This document shows, piece after piece, positions 21,896 through 33,830 of a stretch of DNA of 64,000 nucleotides. Position numbers and translations under genes: made by a program. The notes below the pieces were generated by a model. It made no database searches, was not told the DNA's origin, and saw only the letters and a program-made list of their open reading frames with translations. Location of the stretch: positions 62,001-126,000 of the forward strand of contig QANZ01031629.1 in assembly GCA_003254925.1 (NCBI GenBank). Direction: 5' to 3'. Positions within the stretch are counted from its first letter, which is position 1. Each line of letters opens with the position of its first letter. Source of the stretch: Chamaecrista fasciculata. Lineage: Eukaryota; Streptophyta; Magnoliopsida; Fabales; Fabaceae.

Positions 21896-24800
21896 TTATC
21901 GGGGAAAAGATTTAGTTATAGTCACATCATTGATAGAAGATGGTTTGTAATTGCTCGTATATTGACCTGAATTTGATTCAATCACTACCACATTTGGCGC
22001 AATCCTATCAAATACATAAAATGCAGGTTCGCGAGGAAATGGCAATTCTACTGACAGATTACTTAAATATGAAACAACACTTGACATGTGAGGCCTATCA
22101 TCTGCTTTCTCTTGGACACATAATAGCCCAATCTGGATGCACTTACTAACTTGTGTTACAGAGTAAGATTCCCTTAAACTTGGATCCACTATTTCTAATG
22201 GTGTCTCATCCCTCAAATTTTTCCAAGCCTGCAAATTATTCACATGTCAGATATACTTCACTTTTTCATCATAGTTTCTCTACACTGCATATAAATATTT
22301 TTGTTGGAATTGGAGTTAAAAAACTTTTAAAAATTTGAGAAATACCACATGAGAATGACAAAAAGAATTTCTGTTCGGGTATGTATGTAGTAATAATACT
22401 CACATAAGTTAGGAGGCCATCAATAGAGGGTGATTCAGAAGCACAAGCATTCCTTTTTCCGCAGATAATTTCCAATACCATGACTCCAAAACTAAATATG
22501 TCTGACTTTTCTGAGTATTTTCCGAAAATGACATATTCTGGAGGCATATAACCACTATATAGTAAACAAAAATCAAAATTGGAATATAGAAGCAAAAAAT
22601 GAAAGGCGAACATTTTGACTATTAGAACTAATTAAATTAAATACAAAGAATTTGAAAGCAGAAGCAAGGAATGAACATTCAATTACTTACTATGTCCCAA
22701 CAATTCTTCTTGTTCTTCCTTGGTCTTGATCTATTGCCACCATTCTAGCCATCCCAAAATCAGAAATTTTGGGATTCATGTTGTTGTCTAATAAAACGTT
22801 GCTGGGTTTAAGATCACGATGTATAATTTTGAGACGTGAATGCTCATGTAGATATTGGATTGCACGTGCAATTCCTTCTATAATTTTGAATCTCTTAGAC
22901 CAGTCTAACATTACTCGCTTTTGAGAATCTGTAAATTTGTAGATATAAATAGTCAGTAGAGTGACAAAAAAATTAATGGTGCTCAAATTCAAGATTCAAT
23001 GTTAATACTCAACCAAAGAGAAAGTAGTCGAGGCTCTTGTTGGGCACAAATTCATAGACAAGTATCTTTTCATCCTCTTGCAAGCAAAATCCTAACAATG
23101 TCACCAGGTTTCTATGCTGAAGCTTGGCTATAAGTAAAACTTCATTTTTGAATTCCATAGCACCTTGATCAGAACTGGTAGAAAGTCTTTTTACAGCTAT
23201 TTCTTGACCATCACGAAGAGTACCCTAAATCAGGACCAATAAAGTAATATTCTCTAATCAAGAAGCCATGGGTTCGAATTGGCAAGAAGAATAAAGTAAT
23301 CAATGTAAAGAAAGATATCATATGAATTATTCATACCAAAGTATTTCTCACCTTATAAACTTCTCCAAAACCTCCTTGACCTATCTTGTTCTCATTTGAA
23401 AACCTGTTTGTTGCAGCTTCAATTGTAGCTAAATCGAATTGCAGTGACTCCAACGTAGTATATTCAGTTCCAACTAAACCAATTAATATATTCAAATAAG
23501 CATATGAAATTCTGAATTCTAAATATAAAAAAGAGAAAAGAGCATGAAATTATTTGAATTTGTTTTTTTCCTTTACCAGATTACTTACAATTTTCTTTGA
23601 GAATAGCATATCTTCTCCTCGCTTTTCTCCGTATCAAATAGACGACAACATAATAAAGCATCACTGTTGCAACAACCGGGAAAACCACCATGATAACGAT
23701 TTGTAAATATCTGACATTGCTTCCCCCTACATATCAATGTAAATGCATATATTGTGGTTAGTCATCAATAGTCTAATTGTTTAATATGGTCTTTATTTTA
23801 TTAATAATTTGCAAAACTAATGTTATGTGGTTTCTTTTGTAAACCATTTGGTAATGAATTTACATTGTTGACATCATGTTTACACCCCCACCCTAGCACC
23901 TACATAAGCAAATCATAACTCGGCCAATAAATAAAAGGCATTTTCCTCCAAATACTTAGGGTCTGTTTGCTTATCTTTTAGAAGAATATTGAGCTAATTT
24001 AGATGCTTACTCAGCTCACTCACTAAGCTAGTTGTGCTATGTTAGTTGTTTCACAATAGCTTTTTCGTTTTCTTTTCCATTTAGATTCTGTTTTAGCCAA
24101 TGTATATAGGTGTGTGTATATTTCTGTTATTCGTACAGCTCCTAGTGTATAGTTTGTTATTGTCTTAACCAATAGAGATGTAGCCACGTGTTATTCTCTC
24201 TCCCATCAAAATACATATTAGAGGAATTGCTAATGGAATATACATGGAAATTTTATGTAACCTTTCCCTACTCACCTTCCTTCACCTTTCTTAAAATTTT
24301 AATTTAAAGAAAAAAAGAATGAAAAAATGTTTGATGGAGCTTCTTTTCTTATGATTTTTAAAGATAAAAAAGAATTTTGTTTTATAAATTTAAAATAAGA
24401 ACATGCTAAACTTGTTTTGAACTATGTTTTTTAATTCTTTGGCAAAAAGGCAGAAAACAATAATGGTAAGTTATGGTTTTCATTAATGACAGTTTTGTAA
24501 TATTTTATTAAGGCTGAAGTGCGAATTTGGTCCTATAACTTTGCTCCAGTTCCCAAATCAGTCCTATAACTTTTTTTGTCTCGAATTTGGTCCTATAACT
24601 TTGCTCTAGTTCCCAAATCAGTCCTATAACTTTTTTTGACTCAGTTTTGGTCCCATATGTTTTGAAAACCTCCCACCGTTAGTCCTCTATCTATTTTAAA
24701 TTACAATTTAGTCCCGAAAACTTCAAGTCCCTTTCACTTTAGTCCCTGATTATCAAAATGAAAGTGAAAGAGCATCCCTAAAGATTCTCAAACCTTACAT

Positions 24801-27800
24801 CTTGGTCCCTAATCCATGAATTCTTCATGAAATTGAAGAGAAATGCAAAAAAAAAAAAACAAATTAAAAGCAAATGATAGAGGGACCAAAATTGAAAACG
24901 CAAAAAATTTAAAACCCACCCGAAAACGTACGGAAATCGCCGAGAAACTCAAAAACTCATCTGAAAACCCCAATTCTCACTGAAATCTCACTCAAATAAT
25001 CGCCCTCAAATGCTTTAAGAAAGAATTTTCGAAAATCCAAACTTTTGAGGAGGGAGGTCATAGAAGATTCCCTTACATTTGGTGATTCCGAAAGAGAAGT
25101 TCTGAAATCCCTTACATTTCTTCTATCACATCCCTCCTCAAAAGTTTGGATTTTCGAAAATTCTTTTTTAAAGCATTTGAGGGCGATTACTTGAGTGAGA
25201 TTTTAGTGAAAATTGAGCGACTTTCGTATGTTTTCTGGCGAGTTTGGGGCATTTTTCGGTGGGTTTAAAATTTTCTACATTTTCAGTTTTGGTCCCTCTG
25301 TCATTTGCTTTAAATTTGTGTTGTTTTTGCATTCCTATTCCATTTCATGAAGAATTCATGGATTAGGGACCAAGATATAAGGTTTGAGAATCTTCAGGGA
25401 TGCTCTTTCACTTTTATTTTGATAGTTAGGGACTAAAATGAAAGGGACTTGAAGTTTTCAAGACTAAACTGTAATTTAAAATAGACAGAGGACTAATGGT
25501 GGGAGGTTTTCAAAACATATGGGACCAAAACTGAGACAAAAAAAGTTGTAGGACTGATTTGGGAACTGGAGCAAAGTTACAGGACCAAATTCGAGACAAA
25601 AAAAGTTATAGGACTGATTTGGGAACTGGAGCAAAGTTATAGGACCAAATTCGCACTTTGGCCTTTTATTAATATATAACATACATTTTATGAATTTGAA
25701 TTTTCAGACTAATTTTTAAAATTAATTTTTCAAAAAATAATTTTAAAAGGCTTACTTTTTATTGTTCATTCATTTATTTTATACCCTTAAAATCTAGGGT
25801 AAATTACAAAGAAGGGTCCTGTGGTTTGACTCATTTTCAGATAGGGTCCATGTGGTTTGAAAAGTTTCAAATTGGGGCTTGTGGTTTGTTCTGTTAACAA
25901 AAAGGGTCCTGAGTTTTAAAATTTGACCAAAATTTTGGCTAAAATACTATTTTAAGACCCTAACTATTAATTTTTATGCGTTTGAGTCCCTAAAGGATTT
26001 TGACAAAAGAAAAGAAAAGTTTGATAGTAATAAATGTAGTTTTAACTAAATTAATTTTGCCCAAAAAAATAAAAAGTTCTTCGTCTTCCTCTTTCCCTCA
26101 TCATTCATCACCATCAAACTAGGAGTGAAGGGAAACTATTGTTGGCTTATTTTTGCTTTTCAATTTTATTGTTATTATCATCAATATTATTATTGTTTTT
26201 GGTTTGTTCTTTTATTCTTCTCTTTCGTGATGTTCCGATTCGAACTCCTTGTGTTGGATTCGGATCTCTCTGTACCCTACGCTGAACCAAGGATCCCAGA
26301 GGATCTCATCGACGGTGATCCTGGTCGCCGGATTCCGATCCATAAGTCGAGACAAAAGTCACCGAAGCTCCGGATCTCATCGACGAAGAGAATAACGCCG
26401 CACGACAAGACATCGACCTTCGTTCCGTCGTAGCCTTTCTTCGCGAGCATCTCCGGTGCGACGTACGCCGGTGTACCACATACAGTGTGGAGAAGACCGT
26501 CGTCGGATCGGATTTGATCCTTGAGTGCGCTTAATCCGAACTCGGAGATCTTGAGATCCATATTCTCGCCGTCAATTAACAAATTATCGAGTTTCAGGTC
26601 ACGGTGGAAAACGCCGGAACAGCGACATCTAACGGCGGAGATCGATAAAATCGAAAAGCAAAAATAAGCCAACAACAACAGTTTCCCTTCACTCTTAGTT
26701 TGATGGTGATGAAACGAAAAGCAAAAAAGAGGAAGACGAAGAACTTTTTATTTTTTTGGGACAAAATTAATTTAATTAAAACTTCATTTATTACTATCAA
26801 ACTTTTGTTTTCTTTTGGCAAAGTCCTTTAGGGACTCAAACACATAAAAATTAATAGTTAGGGTCTTAAAATAGTATTTTAGCCAAAATTTTGGTCAAAT
26901 TTTAAACCTCAGGACCCTTTTTGTTAACATAACAAACCACAGGCCCCAATTTGAAACTTTTTAAAGCACATGGACCCTATCTGAAAATGGGTCAAATCAC
27001 AGGGCCCTTCTTTGTAATTTACCCTAAAATCTATAGGCTTATGGGCCTCCAGAAAGGTCCACTAAATATATTATTAGCATGTTAAAGTAGACATCAAATT
27101 TTGCGACAGGCCCAAAGTATCAAATCAACATTCAGAATAAATTCCCATAAAAAGAAATATTCAGAATAAATTATTTACAAATAATTTCTGAACTGAACCT
27201 TTAAATTAAAGACTAATCCCCAGAAGCTGCAATTTTTCAATTTCGTATAAGACAAAAGGTTCCATGAGGGCATGTTTTCATTCCATTTCTAAATTGTTGT
27301 AGCATCGAACTACTTAAATAAATATGTAATAAACGTAGAAGATAAAAAAAATAATATAAATATTTTATCATTTATATTATTTATCATAAAAAATTAATTT
27401 AGATAGATTTATTTAAATAATTATAATTGAAATATGTGTTTTTCTTAAACAGTAAAAAGTTTTCCAGAAACAAAAATTATTTACAAACTCCATTTTGATT
27501 TTATTTAAAAAATCATCTAAAATTATTATTTAACAAAATTTTATTAACATAAATTTCAACAGAAATTATAATTATTTTTTTCAATAATTTATTTTTTTAT
27601 TTTCATCTTTATATAATTTTAAAATATTTATATTGTCGTCAATATTTATCATAATCATTACATATTTATTTCAATAATTTTATATACCGATTTCATTTAG
27701 AAAAGTCATTAAGCAAAAACACTTCTAAATAGAACTAATTTTATCAAATTAAAAATTCCAAGAGCTTGACAAGACNTCAAATCAGTCCTATAACTTTTTT

Positions 27801-29743
27801 TGTCTCAGATTTGGTCCTGTAAGTTTTGAAAAGTTTCCACCGTTAGTCCTATGAATAATTCCATCCATTTATTCCGTTAAATATGACGTGGCACTATGAC
27901 TAGGATGCTGACTTGGATAAGTAGATTGAAAAAGGACCATTCTGCAACAATTAACAACATTTTGAATGCAAATGAGATTTTTAGCAAGGACCATTTTTAA
28001 AACCCTTTATCACTGACCTCTTCCTCGCCTCGCCGCGCCGCCAACGTTCATCTCCTCATATTCCTCCAAACCGACTGAACTTGCCGGAAGAGAGGAGGGA
28101 ATAATACCATTCTGCAATTGAGCAGCCATTGGAGGCAGTTAACAAAAACTCTCAGCAACAAAACCCGAACGAAAATCCTCGAGAAAAAAAAAACTTTGAT
28201 CTAATTCACTTGCGTCGTCAGCAGAAATCCACTTCAATCAGATCCTCCAACACGCGAATAACGCAACACGATATCGCAAAAGAAAAAAGGTACAGACAGA
28301 GAAATCCCACAGATAATTTCAGACCAAGAAATCCTAGGTCAAGATTGATTCCCCCTTCTTTTTCTCTCTAGATTTCAGGGTTCCGAGAAAAACTAGAAGA
28401 AAGAAATATCCAATTGCCGTCGGAATCGGAGATGAGAAATCGCCGAGAATCACTCTGAGTTTTCCTTCTGTAACCTCAAAATGATTGCAATCTTTTAGCT
28501 ATGGAATATATGGATTTGAAAAGAGAGGCTATATAAAGAAGGCGTAAACGAAGCGAGAAGGAAGAGCATCCGGCAAGTTCAGTCGGTTTGGAGGAATCTT
28601 GAGGACATGAACGTTGGCGGCGCCGGGAGGCGAGGAAGAGGTCAGTCAATGATAAAGGGTTTTAAAAATGGTCCTTGCTAAAAATCTCATCGGAATCACT
28701 CATAGGACTAACTGTGGAAACTTTTCAAAACTTATGGGATCAAATCTGAGACAAAAAAAATTATAGAACTGAACCAAAATTATTAGACCAAATTGGCCAA
28801 AAAAAAAAAAAAAAGACACCCACTCTAGCTAGTTGAATTATGCTAGAAAATTTTCAAGAAACTGAAAATCAGGGCAGAGAAGAAGGGAGAAGAAAACCTC
28901 TTTACCTTGTGCCGCCGCCGGCGAGTCTGCTTCATCGGAATCAATAGACGAAGGTTGAGGATGACGCCTTCTCACCACCGTCACTTCTCTGTAAAACAAT
29001 CGTGATCCGAACATCAAACTGCAACTCGGATTCATAACCATTCCGCCGTCCTTTCCCAGGCAACACATTGGCATAATCCCCATCATATCCCTCAGACATC
29101 GCCGGCAATCTCCCGCCGTCAGATCCGGCGAGCACTGTACCAGAGTGTACACTTTCCGATCTCCCGACAAGACTCCCGTCCGCGTCGCGAATTTCTTCTC
29201 GCCGGCCGCCACTCCGTCCGCCGCCTCCGCCGTCGCCTCGTTCAGCGTGTTCGCTAGCACCCACTCCACGCTCTGCTCCTTCAAAGCTTTGTCGTCGACG
29301 AATTTCCACCTCGGCGATTCCTCCACGATCGAGAAGAATGAGTGATTCGAGTATCGCACTTGGCACTCGTGGTACCAAACGATGCCTTCCTTCGAGTAGA
29401 AACAGCTCGACGCTATTTTCTGGATCGCCGTTTCGAGGCAGGTTTTACACATCGGACGGGTGACGTCGCCGCGACAGAGGAAGTGGCCGTAGATGGCTTC
29501 GTCGACGCCGCCGCCGTCTACGGTGGCGTTGTAGAATTCGGCGGCGCCGGTGGCGTGGGAAGATAAGGAGGAGAGTAGGGTTTTGAGGTTGAAGTGAAAA
29601 GGGCTATCGTGCGTGAAGGTTTTGGTAGTTGAACAGCTGTGATTGAGATAAACAGGGCTATCGGCATCGAGATTTAGGGATGAAGATTGGAGGAAGCTAA
29701 GAAAAAGAAAGAGGGATTTGAGGTGAAGAAAAGCTATGGTCAT
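21896..29743 (-). CDS. Gene A: cysteine-rich receptor-like kinase (two DUF26)
   Basis: Seven coding exons, all GT-AG and in phase: 29743-28906, 23726-23589, 23473-23352, 23224-23014, 22928-22691, 22554-22404 and 22228-21896; 2031 nt, 676 residues. Exon 1 has a signal peptide (about 1-22) and two DUF26/Gnk2 domains with C-X8-C-X2-C motifs '[13 protein letters not shown]' and '[13 protein letters not shown]'. Exon 2 encodes the TM helix ('[20 protein letters not shown]') and a basic juxtamembrane part. Exons 3-7 encode a Ser/Thr kinase: '[10 protein letters not shown]' P-loop, 'IAVKRL' lysine, 'HRDLKPSN', 'SDFGMARM', 'PPEY'. All catalytic residues are present, so an active RD kinase is expected. 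CRKs sit in the plasma membrane and act in immune and redox signalling (family knowledge). Odd: the first intron is 5.2 kb and holds three transposons. Confidence 0.9.
24512..25663. mobile_element. 1.15-kb fold-back Mutator-type element in gene A intron 1
   Basis: An almost complete hairpin: arms of about 500 bp running from GGCTGAAGTGCGAATTTGG at the left to its complement ccaaattcgcacttt..ggcc at the right, around a short centre near 25080-25120. The 9-bp target duplication TTTTATTAA lies at 24503-24511 and 25664-25672. No coding capacity. The phrase 'cctataactttttttg' is also used by the element at 27777-28798. Confidence 0.85.
25797..27024. mobile_element. Pack-MULE-like element carrying a CIPK fragment
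   Basis: 1228 bp in gene A intron 1. The left end is GGGTAAATTACAAAGAAGGG, and the right end is its near-complement ending GTAATTTACCC. The TSD is 9 bp, TAAAATCTA, at 25788-25796 and 27025-27033. Arms extend about 330 bp and flank a GC-richer core with a host protein-kinase fragment (26255-26660). It has no transposase, so it would need help from an autonomous Mutator. Confidence 0.88.
26255..26660 (-). pseudogene. Captured CIPK (CBL-interacting kinase) fragment
   Basis: Minus-strand reading gives '[13 protein letters not shown]', '[14 protein letters not shown]', '[20 protein letters not shown]', then '[18 protein letters not shown]', a close match to SnRK3/CIPK kinase subdomains VI-IX. After this the frame shifts and an internal piece is missing; a second frame continues with '[20 protein letters not shown]' and 'DPWFSVGYR', the end of a CIPK kinase domain. 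The DFG aspartate reads E, and the N-lobe and the NAF regulatory domain are absent. It cannot encode a working kinase. It lies inside the inverted repeats of 25797-27024, so transposon capture is the natural explanation. Confidence 0.87.
27777..28798. mobile_element. Third Mutator-type element in gene A intron 1
   Basis: Inverted arms of about 270 bp: the left arm contains 'cagtcctataacttttttt', 'aaggaccatttttaaaaccc' and 'accgactgaacttgccgg', and the right arm their complements ending in ttggcc at 28798. The centre (about 28090-28550) is GC-richer and may hold captured host sequence, but no protein was recognised. The left end is cut by an N at 27776, so the terminus and target duplication cannot be checked. 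Related in sequence to 24512-25663. Confidence 0.7.
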
Positions 29744-29988
29744 GTGAATTCTGGAGTTATTATTGTTTGATGATTAATTGATGAGAGGGATTCAGAATTA
29801 GAGAACTTGAATCGATGATAATGATTTGCAATGAATCATCACACATGAATCGTAAAACATGGTCGCTTGCTCTTTGGTTTTTGAGTTTTGTTTTCTTAGT
29901 GGTTATCTTGATAAAATATTAGGTAGGTTAAGTAAAATATTATTCATTTAAATGACGTTCTCAAGTCGAGGGGCTGTGACTCAGGCCC

Positions 29989-30023
<35 letters not shown>
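29744..30023. other. Gene A upstream region and poly(A) tract
   Basis: The first 200 bp upstream of gene A's start codon contain AT-rich DNA without an obvious TATA match I would defend. A run of 34 A (29990-30023) abuts the left end of the element at 30024; a shorter A run (32273-32283) follows its right end, so its target duplication may lie within A-only sequence. Confidence 0.5.
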
Positions 30024-30027
<4 letters not shown>

Positions 30028-32272
30028 AAACACCCTTTCGTGCCCCTAAGGTTTGCAGTGATTTTCAGTTATGCCCCTAACGTTTCATTTTGTTCAGACG
30101 TACCCTCAATGTGAAACTAACGTTTCAATTATGCTCCCAATTTTGACTTAATGCCCATGTGGCAATTGTTTTTACTTATGTGTCATTTTTTTTGTCTATG
30201 TGGCATGATGACTGGACATTCCTATTTTTTATTCCACTGTGGCATGATGACTAGATTTACATTTTTAAACATAAAAATTGAGTAAACTAGCAAATCAGTC
30301 CCTGGATTTACATTTTTCATCATTTTCATTCATTTTAGTCTCAAATCCTCAAAATGTAATTGTAAAGTGTCCCAAAACTTTTCCAATTTAGTCCTTAAAA
30401 ATATTAAAAACCCTAAACCCCTAAAACCTAGAATTTTTTTAATCTTCATCTTCATCTTACCAATTTAACATAAATCCCTAATTTTTTTTATCCCTAAATC
30501 CCCTAAAACTTTTTTTTAATCTTCTTCATCTTTTTCATCTTCATCATTCATCATTTTCAAATTCATCATATCTTCTTCATCAATTTTACTAAATCAATTT
30601 TCGAAACACCCATCCACCTTCATCAATTAAAATTAGTAATAATATATGGCAAGTGACTTTTAGGGTCAAAATCCAAAAAACCCATCACATGAAGTTCAAA
30701 ATGGTCCCTGCTTCACTTCTCGTCGGCGACGGCGTCTGAAAAGGGAGAGAACAACGGAGCAAAACAACAAATAACACGCAATGGAGTAACTCCAAACTGA
30801 TTCGAAGCAATAAAAACAAGAAATCAACAACCATTATCACTCATCATCATCATTCATCATCTTCATCGGTCCATCATCTTCATCCCTAAACCTGTTCTCC
30901 TCTTTCGCTATTTGATTTTGTAGATGACAGATCCAATCCAAATGTCTCTCTTCCTTCGTTCAATCTCACCAATGTTTCTCTGATTTCACCAATTTCATCA
31001 GAAATCTCATGCCGCGGAATTATAGATCTGAACAAATGATGAGTGTTGCTAAAAGCCTAAAAACGCCATCGAGTCCACGCTTCTGACCACGCTTTTCCAC
31101 TTTGAAAGAGTACTCGTCGATCATGTCTTCTATGCGATAGGCCACTTTTCTCACTTGATTCACCCACTCTTTCATCAAATTGCTCGTATCGGTCCTCTCT
31201 ACTTTTGCGTCTGCATCTTTAGCGTCTGCGAGTTCAAATCGGAGGAAGGATTTGGTCCACGGAATCGTTCAAATCAGGTAAGCCTGGGTTCTATGTGGAA
31301 GGTTTGTTCGTGAATCGTGAGAGAGTGTTATAGGAGGAAGGATTTGGTCGCCGATGTAGTTGATGACAGATGGTGATGACTCTGGTGATGGAGAGAAGCA
31401 AGTGTGGAGGCAGATGGAGTTGATGGTGATGATGATGGGATTAAATTTGAAGATTGGTTTTAGGGGATTAAATTTCTCTTTGATACCAAGAAGATGAAGA
31501 TTGGGATTAAAATTTTTTTTAGGGGTTTAGAGATTAAAAAAATTAGGGATTTATGTTAAATCGGAAGATGAAGATGGAGATTAAAAAAAATTTAAAAGTT
31601 TTAGAGGATTTAGGGATTTAGATTTCAGGGTTTAAGGTTTGGGGTTTAGGGTTTTTAATATTTTTAAGGATTAAATTAGATGAAGATGAAGATTAAAAAA
31701 ATTTAAGTTTTAGGGGTTTAGGGTTTTTAATACTTTTAAGGACTAAATTGGAATGTCCAAAAGAGTTTTAGGACACTTTACAATTTTATTTTGAGGATTT
31801 GAGACTAAAATGAATGAAGATGATGAAAAAGAAGGGGAATTGAAAATAATGGGGTTTAGGGTTTAGGTTAAGTGTTTTTAATATTTTTAAGGACTAAATT
31901 GAAATGTTTGGAAGAGTTTTGGGACACTTAACAATTTTATTTTGAGGATTTGGGACTAAAATGAATAAAAATGATGAAAAATGTAAATTCAGGGACTGAT
32001 TTGCTAGTTTACTCAATTTTTATGTTCAAAAATGTAAATCCAGTCATCATGCCATGGTGAAATAAAAAATAAGAATGTCCAGTCATCATGCCACGTAGAC
32101 AAAAAAAAATGACACATCAGTAAAAATAATTGTCACATGAGCATTGAGTCAAAATTGGGGGCATAATTGAAACGTTAGTTTCACATTGAGGGCACGTCTG
32201 AACAAAATGAAACGTTAGGGGCATAACTGAAAATCACTGCAAATGTTAGGGGGCACGAAAATGTGTTTTGCC
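30024..32272. mobile_element. 2.25-kb Pack-MULE-like element with NLR fragment
   Basis: The left end GGCAAAACACCC and right end GTGTTTTGCC match the MITEs at 5527 and 42168, placing it in the same Mutator-type family. Inverted arms run about 500 bp (phrases such as 'aaattgagtaaactagcaaa' and complement near 32010) and contain internal repeats (31650-31950). The centre (30640-31440) is different and carries a fragment of a CC-type resistance gene. No transposase is visible. Confidence 0.82.
31040..31250 (-). pseudogene. Captured CC-NLR (RPM1/Rx-type) coiled-coil fragment
   Basis: On the minus strand one frame reads 'FELADAKDADAKVER', then 'LMKEWVNQVRKVAYRIEDMI', then 'DEYSFKV'. The 'RIEDMIDEY' block (31110-31130 encodes EDMIDEY) is the EDVID motif of plant coiled-coil NLR receptors, in its usual place after a W-V-x-x-V/L-R helix. 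About 65 residues of the Rx-N domain are recognisable. No NB-ARC or LRR part is present. It lies inside a transposon, so it is a captured exon piece and not a gene. Confidence 0.82.
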
Positions 32273-32802
32273 AAAAAAAAAAAGTCAAGGCTGTGACGAT
32301 ATAAACAAAAAGATATTATTTTTTATCAATTGTTGATCTCGTTTAATTAAATATATTAGATTTGAGATTTAAAAATATAATTACGTTAAATACTTAATAA
32401 AAAAAATTTGTCCACCGACCTCCCTCAGTATAGCCATGTTCTGCAACAAGCTTGGCGCATTATTTAACAGAAGGATTCTATTTTCTCTCAAGTTTACCAT
32501 TTTTAATTACTATAAGAAGGATTCTATTTAACAGAGGGTATGCTGTTAACAAAGATTGACCTAGTTAATAAGGACTCCATTCATAATTTACAAAATCGTG
32601 AGTTTGATTTCAAATTGTTGATGTGAAGACCTTGTTGATACGTAGTCTGTAAATATCTCTGTAAGCGTTCGTAGAAACTAAGAGTGTGCTTTAATCTTGG
32701 TAAATTTTTGGGTTCAACTTATTTAAAATTTTCTTCACCAATAAAAAAAAGAGGGTACGTTATTCAAAACTAATTCTTGACTTCTCTATATATGTAGACT
32801 CT

Positions 32803-33830
32803 TCTGTAAGATGTTACGTGATATAATTGAGGACTGCTTGTGGAGGATAAAGAGTTGGAAATGGACAAAGGATCCTTCTATAGACAGTAACCTCTGGTGG
32901 AAAGTAGACCATACGAATGAAGTTGATATTGTTGCTGCTCTTATTAACTCTAATGGGCGATGGAAGGAAGAGCTAGTCAGACAGATGTTCAACTAGGATA
33001 AAGTTGCTAAAATCCTTTGTCTCACTAATATTTTAGACAAGATAGGGTGGACTAAGGATTATATATAAAATTGATTTACTCTGTTAAAGGTGTCTATCAT
33101 CACATGTGTTGTTCTCATAATACTACATTTCATCACATAGACATCAATTGGAATAGATTTTGGAAAATGCCTCTCTCTAAAGATCTTGCTTCTTGGATGG
33201 AAGTGTCTTCATCTGTGTGCGAACCTTATTCAGAAAAATTTCAGGACAAATGGACGTTGTGCCTTTGGCTGTGATGCTATTGAAGATGATAAATTGATAA
33301 TCATCCTTTTCTTCTTTGTCCTATGGTGAGAGCGGCCTGGTTTGGATCACCTCTGGATACAAGAAGTAATTAACTACACCATGGCGAGTTTAGAGTTTGG
33401 ATAACTTATCTGTTTGCAGGTACTCAAATTGATGTTATAATAGTGGAGCAAATTCTCTGCTTCTGCTGGACAATTTACTTTGATCGAAATGAGGTTAAAT
33501 TCAAGCATAAGGATGCCAGTCCGAAAAGCATAATTCAAAAGTGGAAGCTTATAGCAAAGGTCAAGGAGCAACATGTGTTGGATCAGCTGTACATTGCTGT
33601 TTGCTGATTAGAGTGACATGCAGTGTAAGAAAATGTTTATTAAGCAAATGTTTCACATGGGAAATCAGCAGAGCATTTTCTTGGCTTGGCAGAAGTTCAA
33701 ATACAGAAGAAGAAAATCTGGTAGGAAGCAAATCTGGTTGTAGGCAGTTATGTCTTGGAACTGACCATCTGCAAAAGCCTACGCATTAATCATTCATATG
33801 TAATACCAGAAAATTGGTGTTTCTCCAAAA
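32803..33830 (+). mobile_element. LINE (L1-type) 3' fragment
   Basis: Plus-strand frames, broken by stops and shifts, encode the C-terminal part of a plant LINE ORF2: 'GRWKEELVRQMFN', 'YSVKGVYHHMC' and 'INWNRFWKMPL' of the zf-RVT region, then 'HPFLLCPMVRAAWFGSPL' and 'QILCFCWTIYFDRNEVKF' leading into the RNase H-type region. At least three breaks are visible (stops near 32994, 33066 and 33372). Sequence ends in an A run near 33820-33832. The 5' part, endonuclease and RT are absent. The last 100 bp also occur in the pseudouridine synthase gene's intron at about 54681-54780, so the LINE was there before that region was copied. Confidence 0.8.

Noticed and set aside
26125-26433. Plus-strand 102-codon ORF
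   Set aside because: Lies opposite the CIPK fragment and inside a transposon arm; no coding character.
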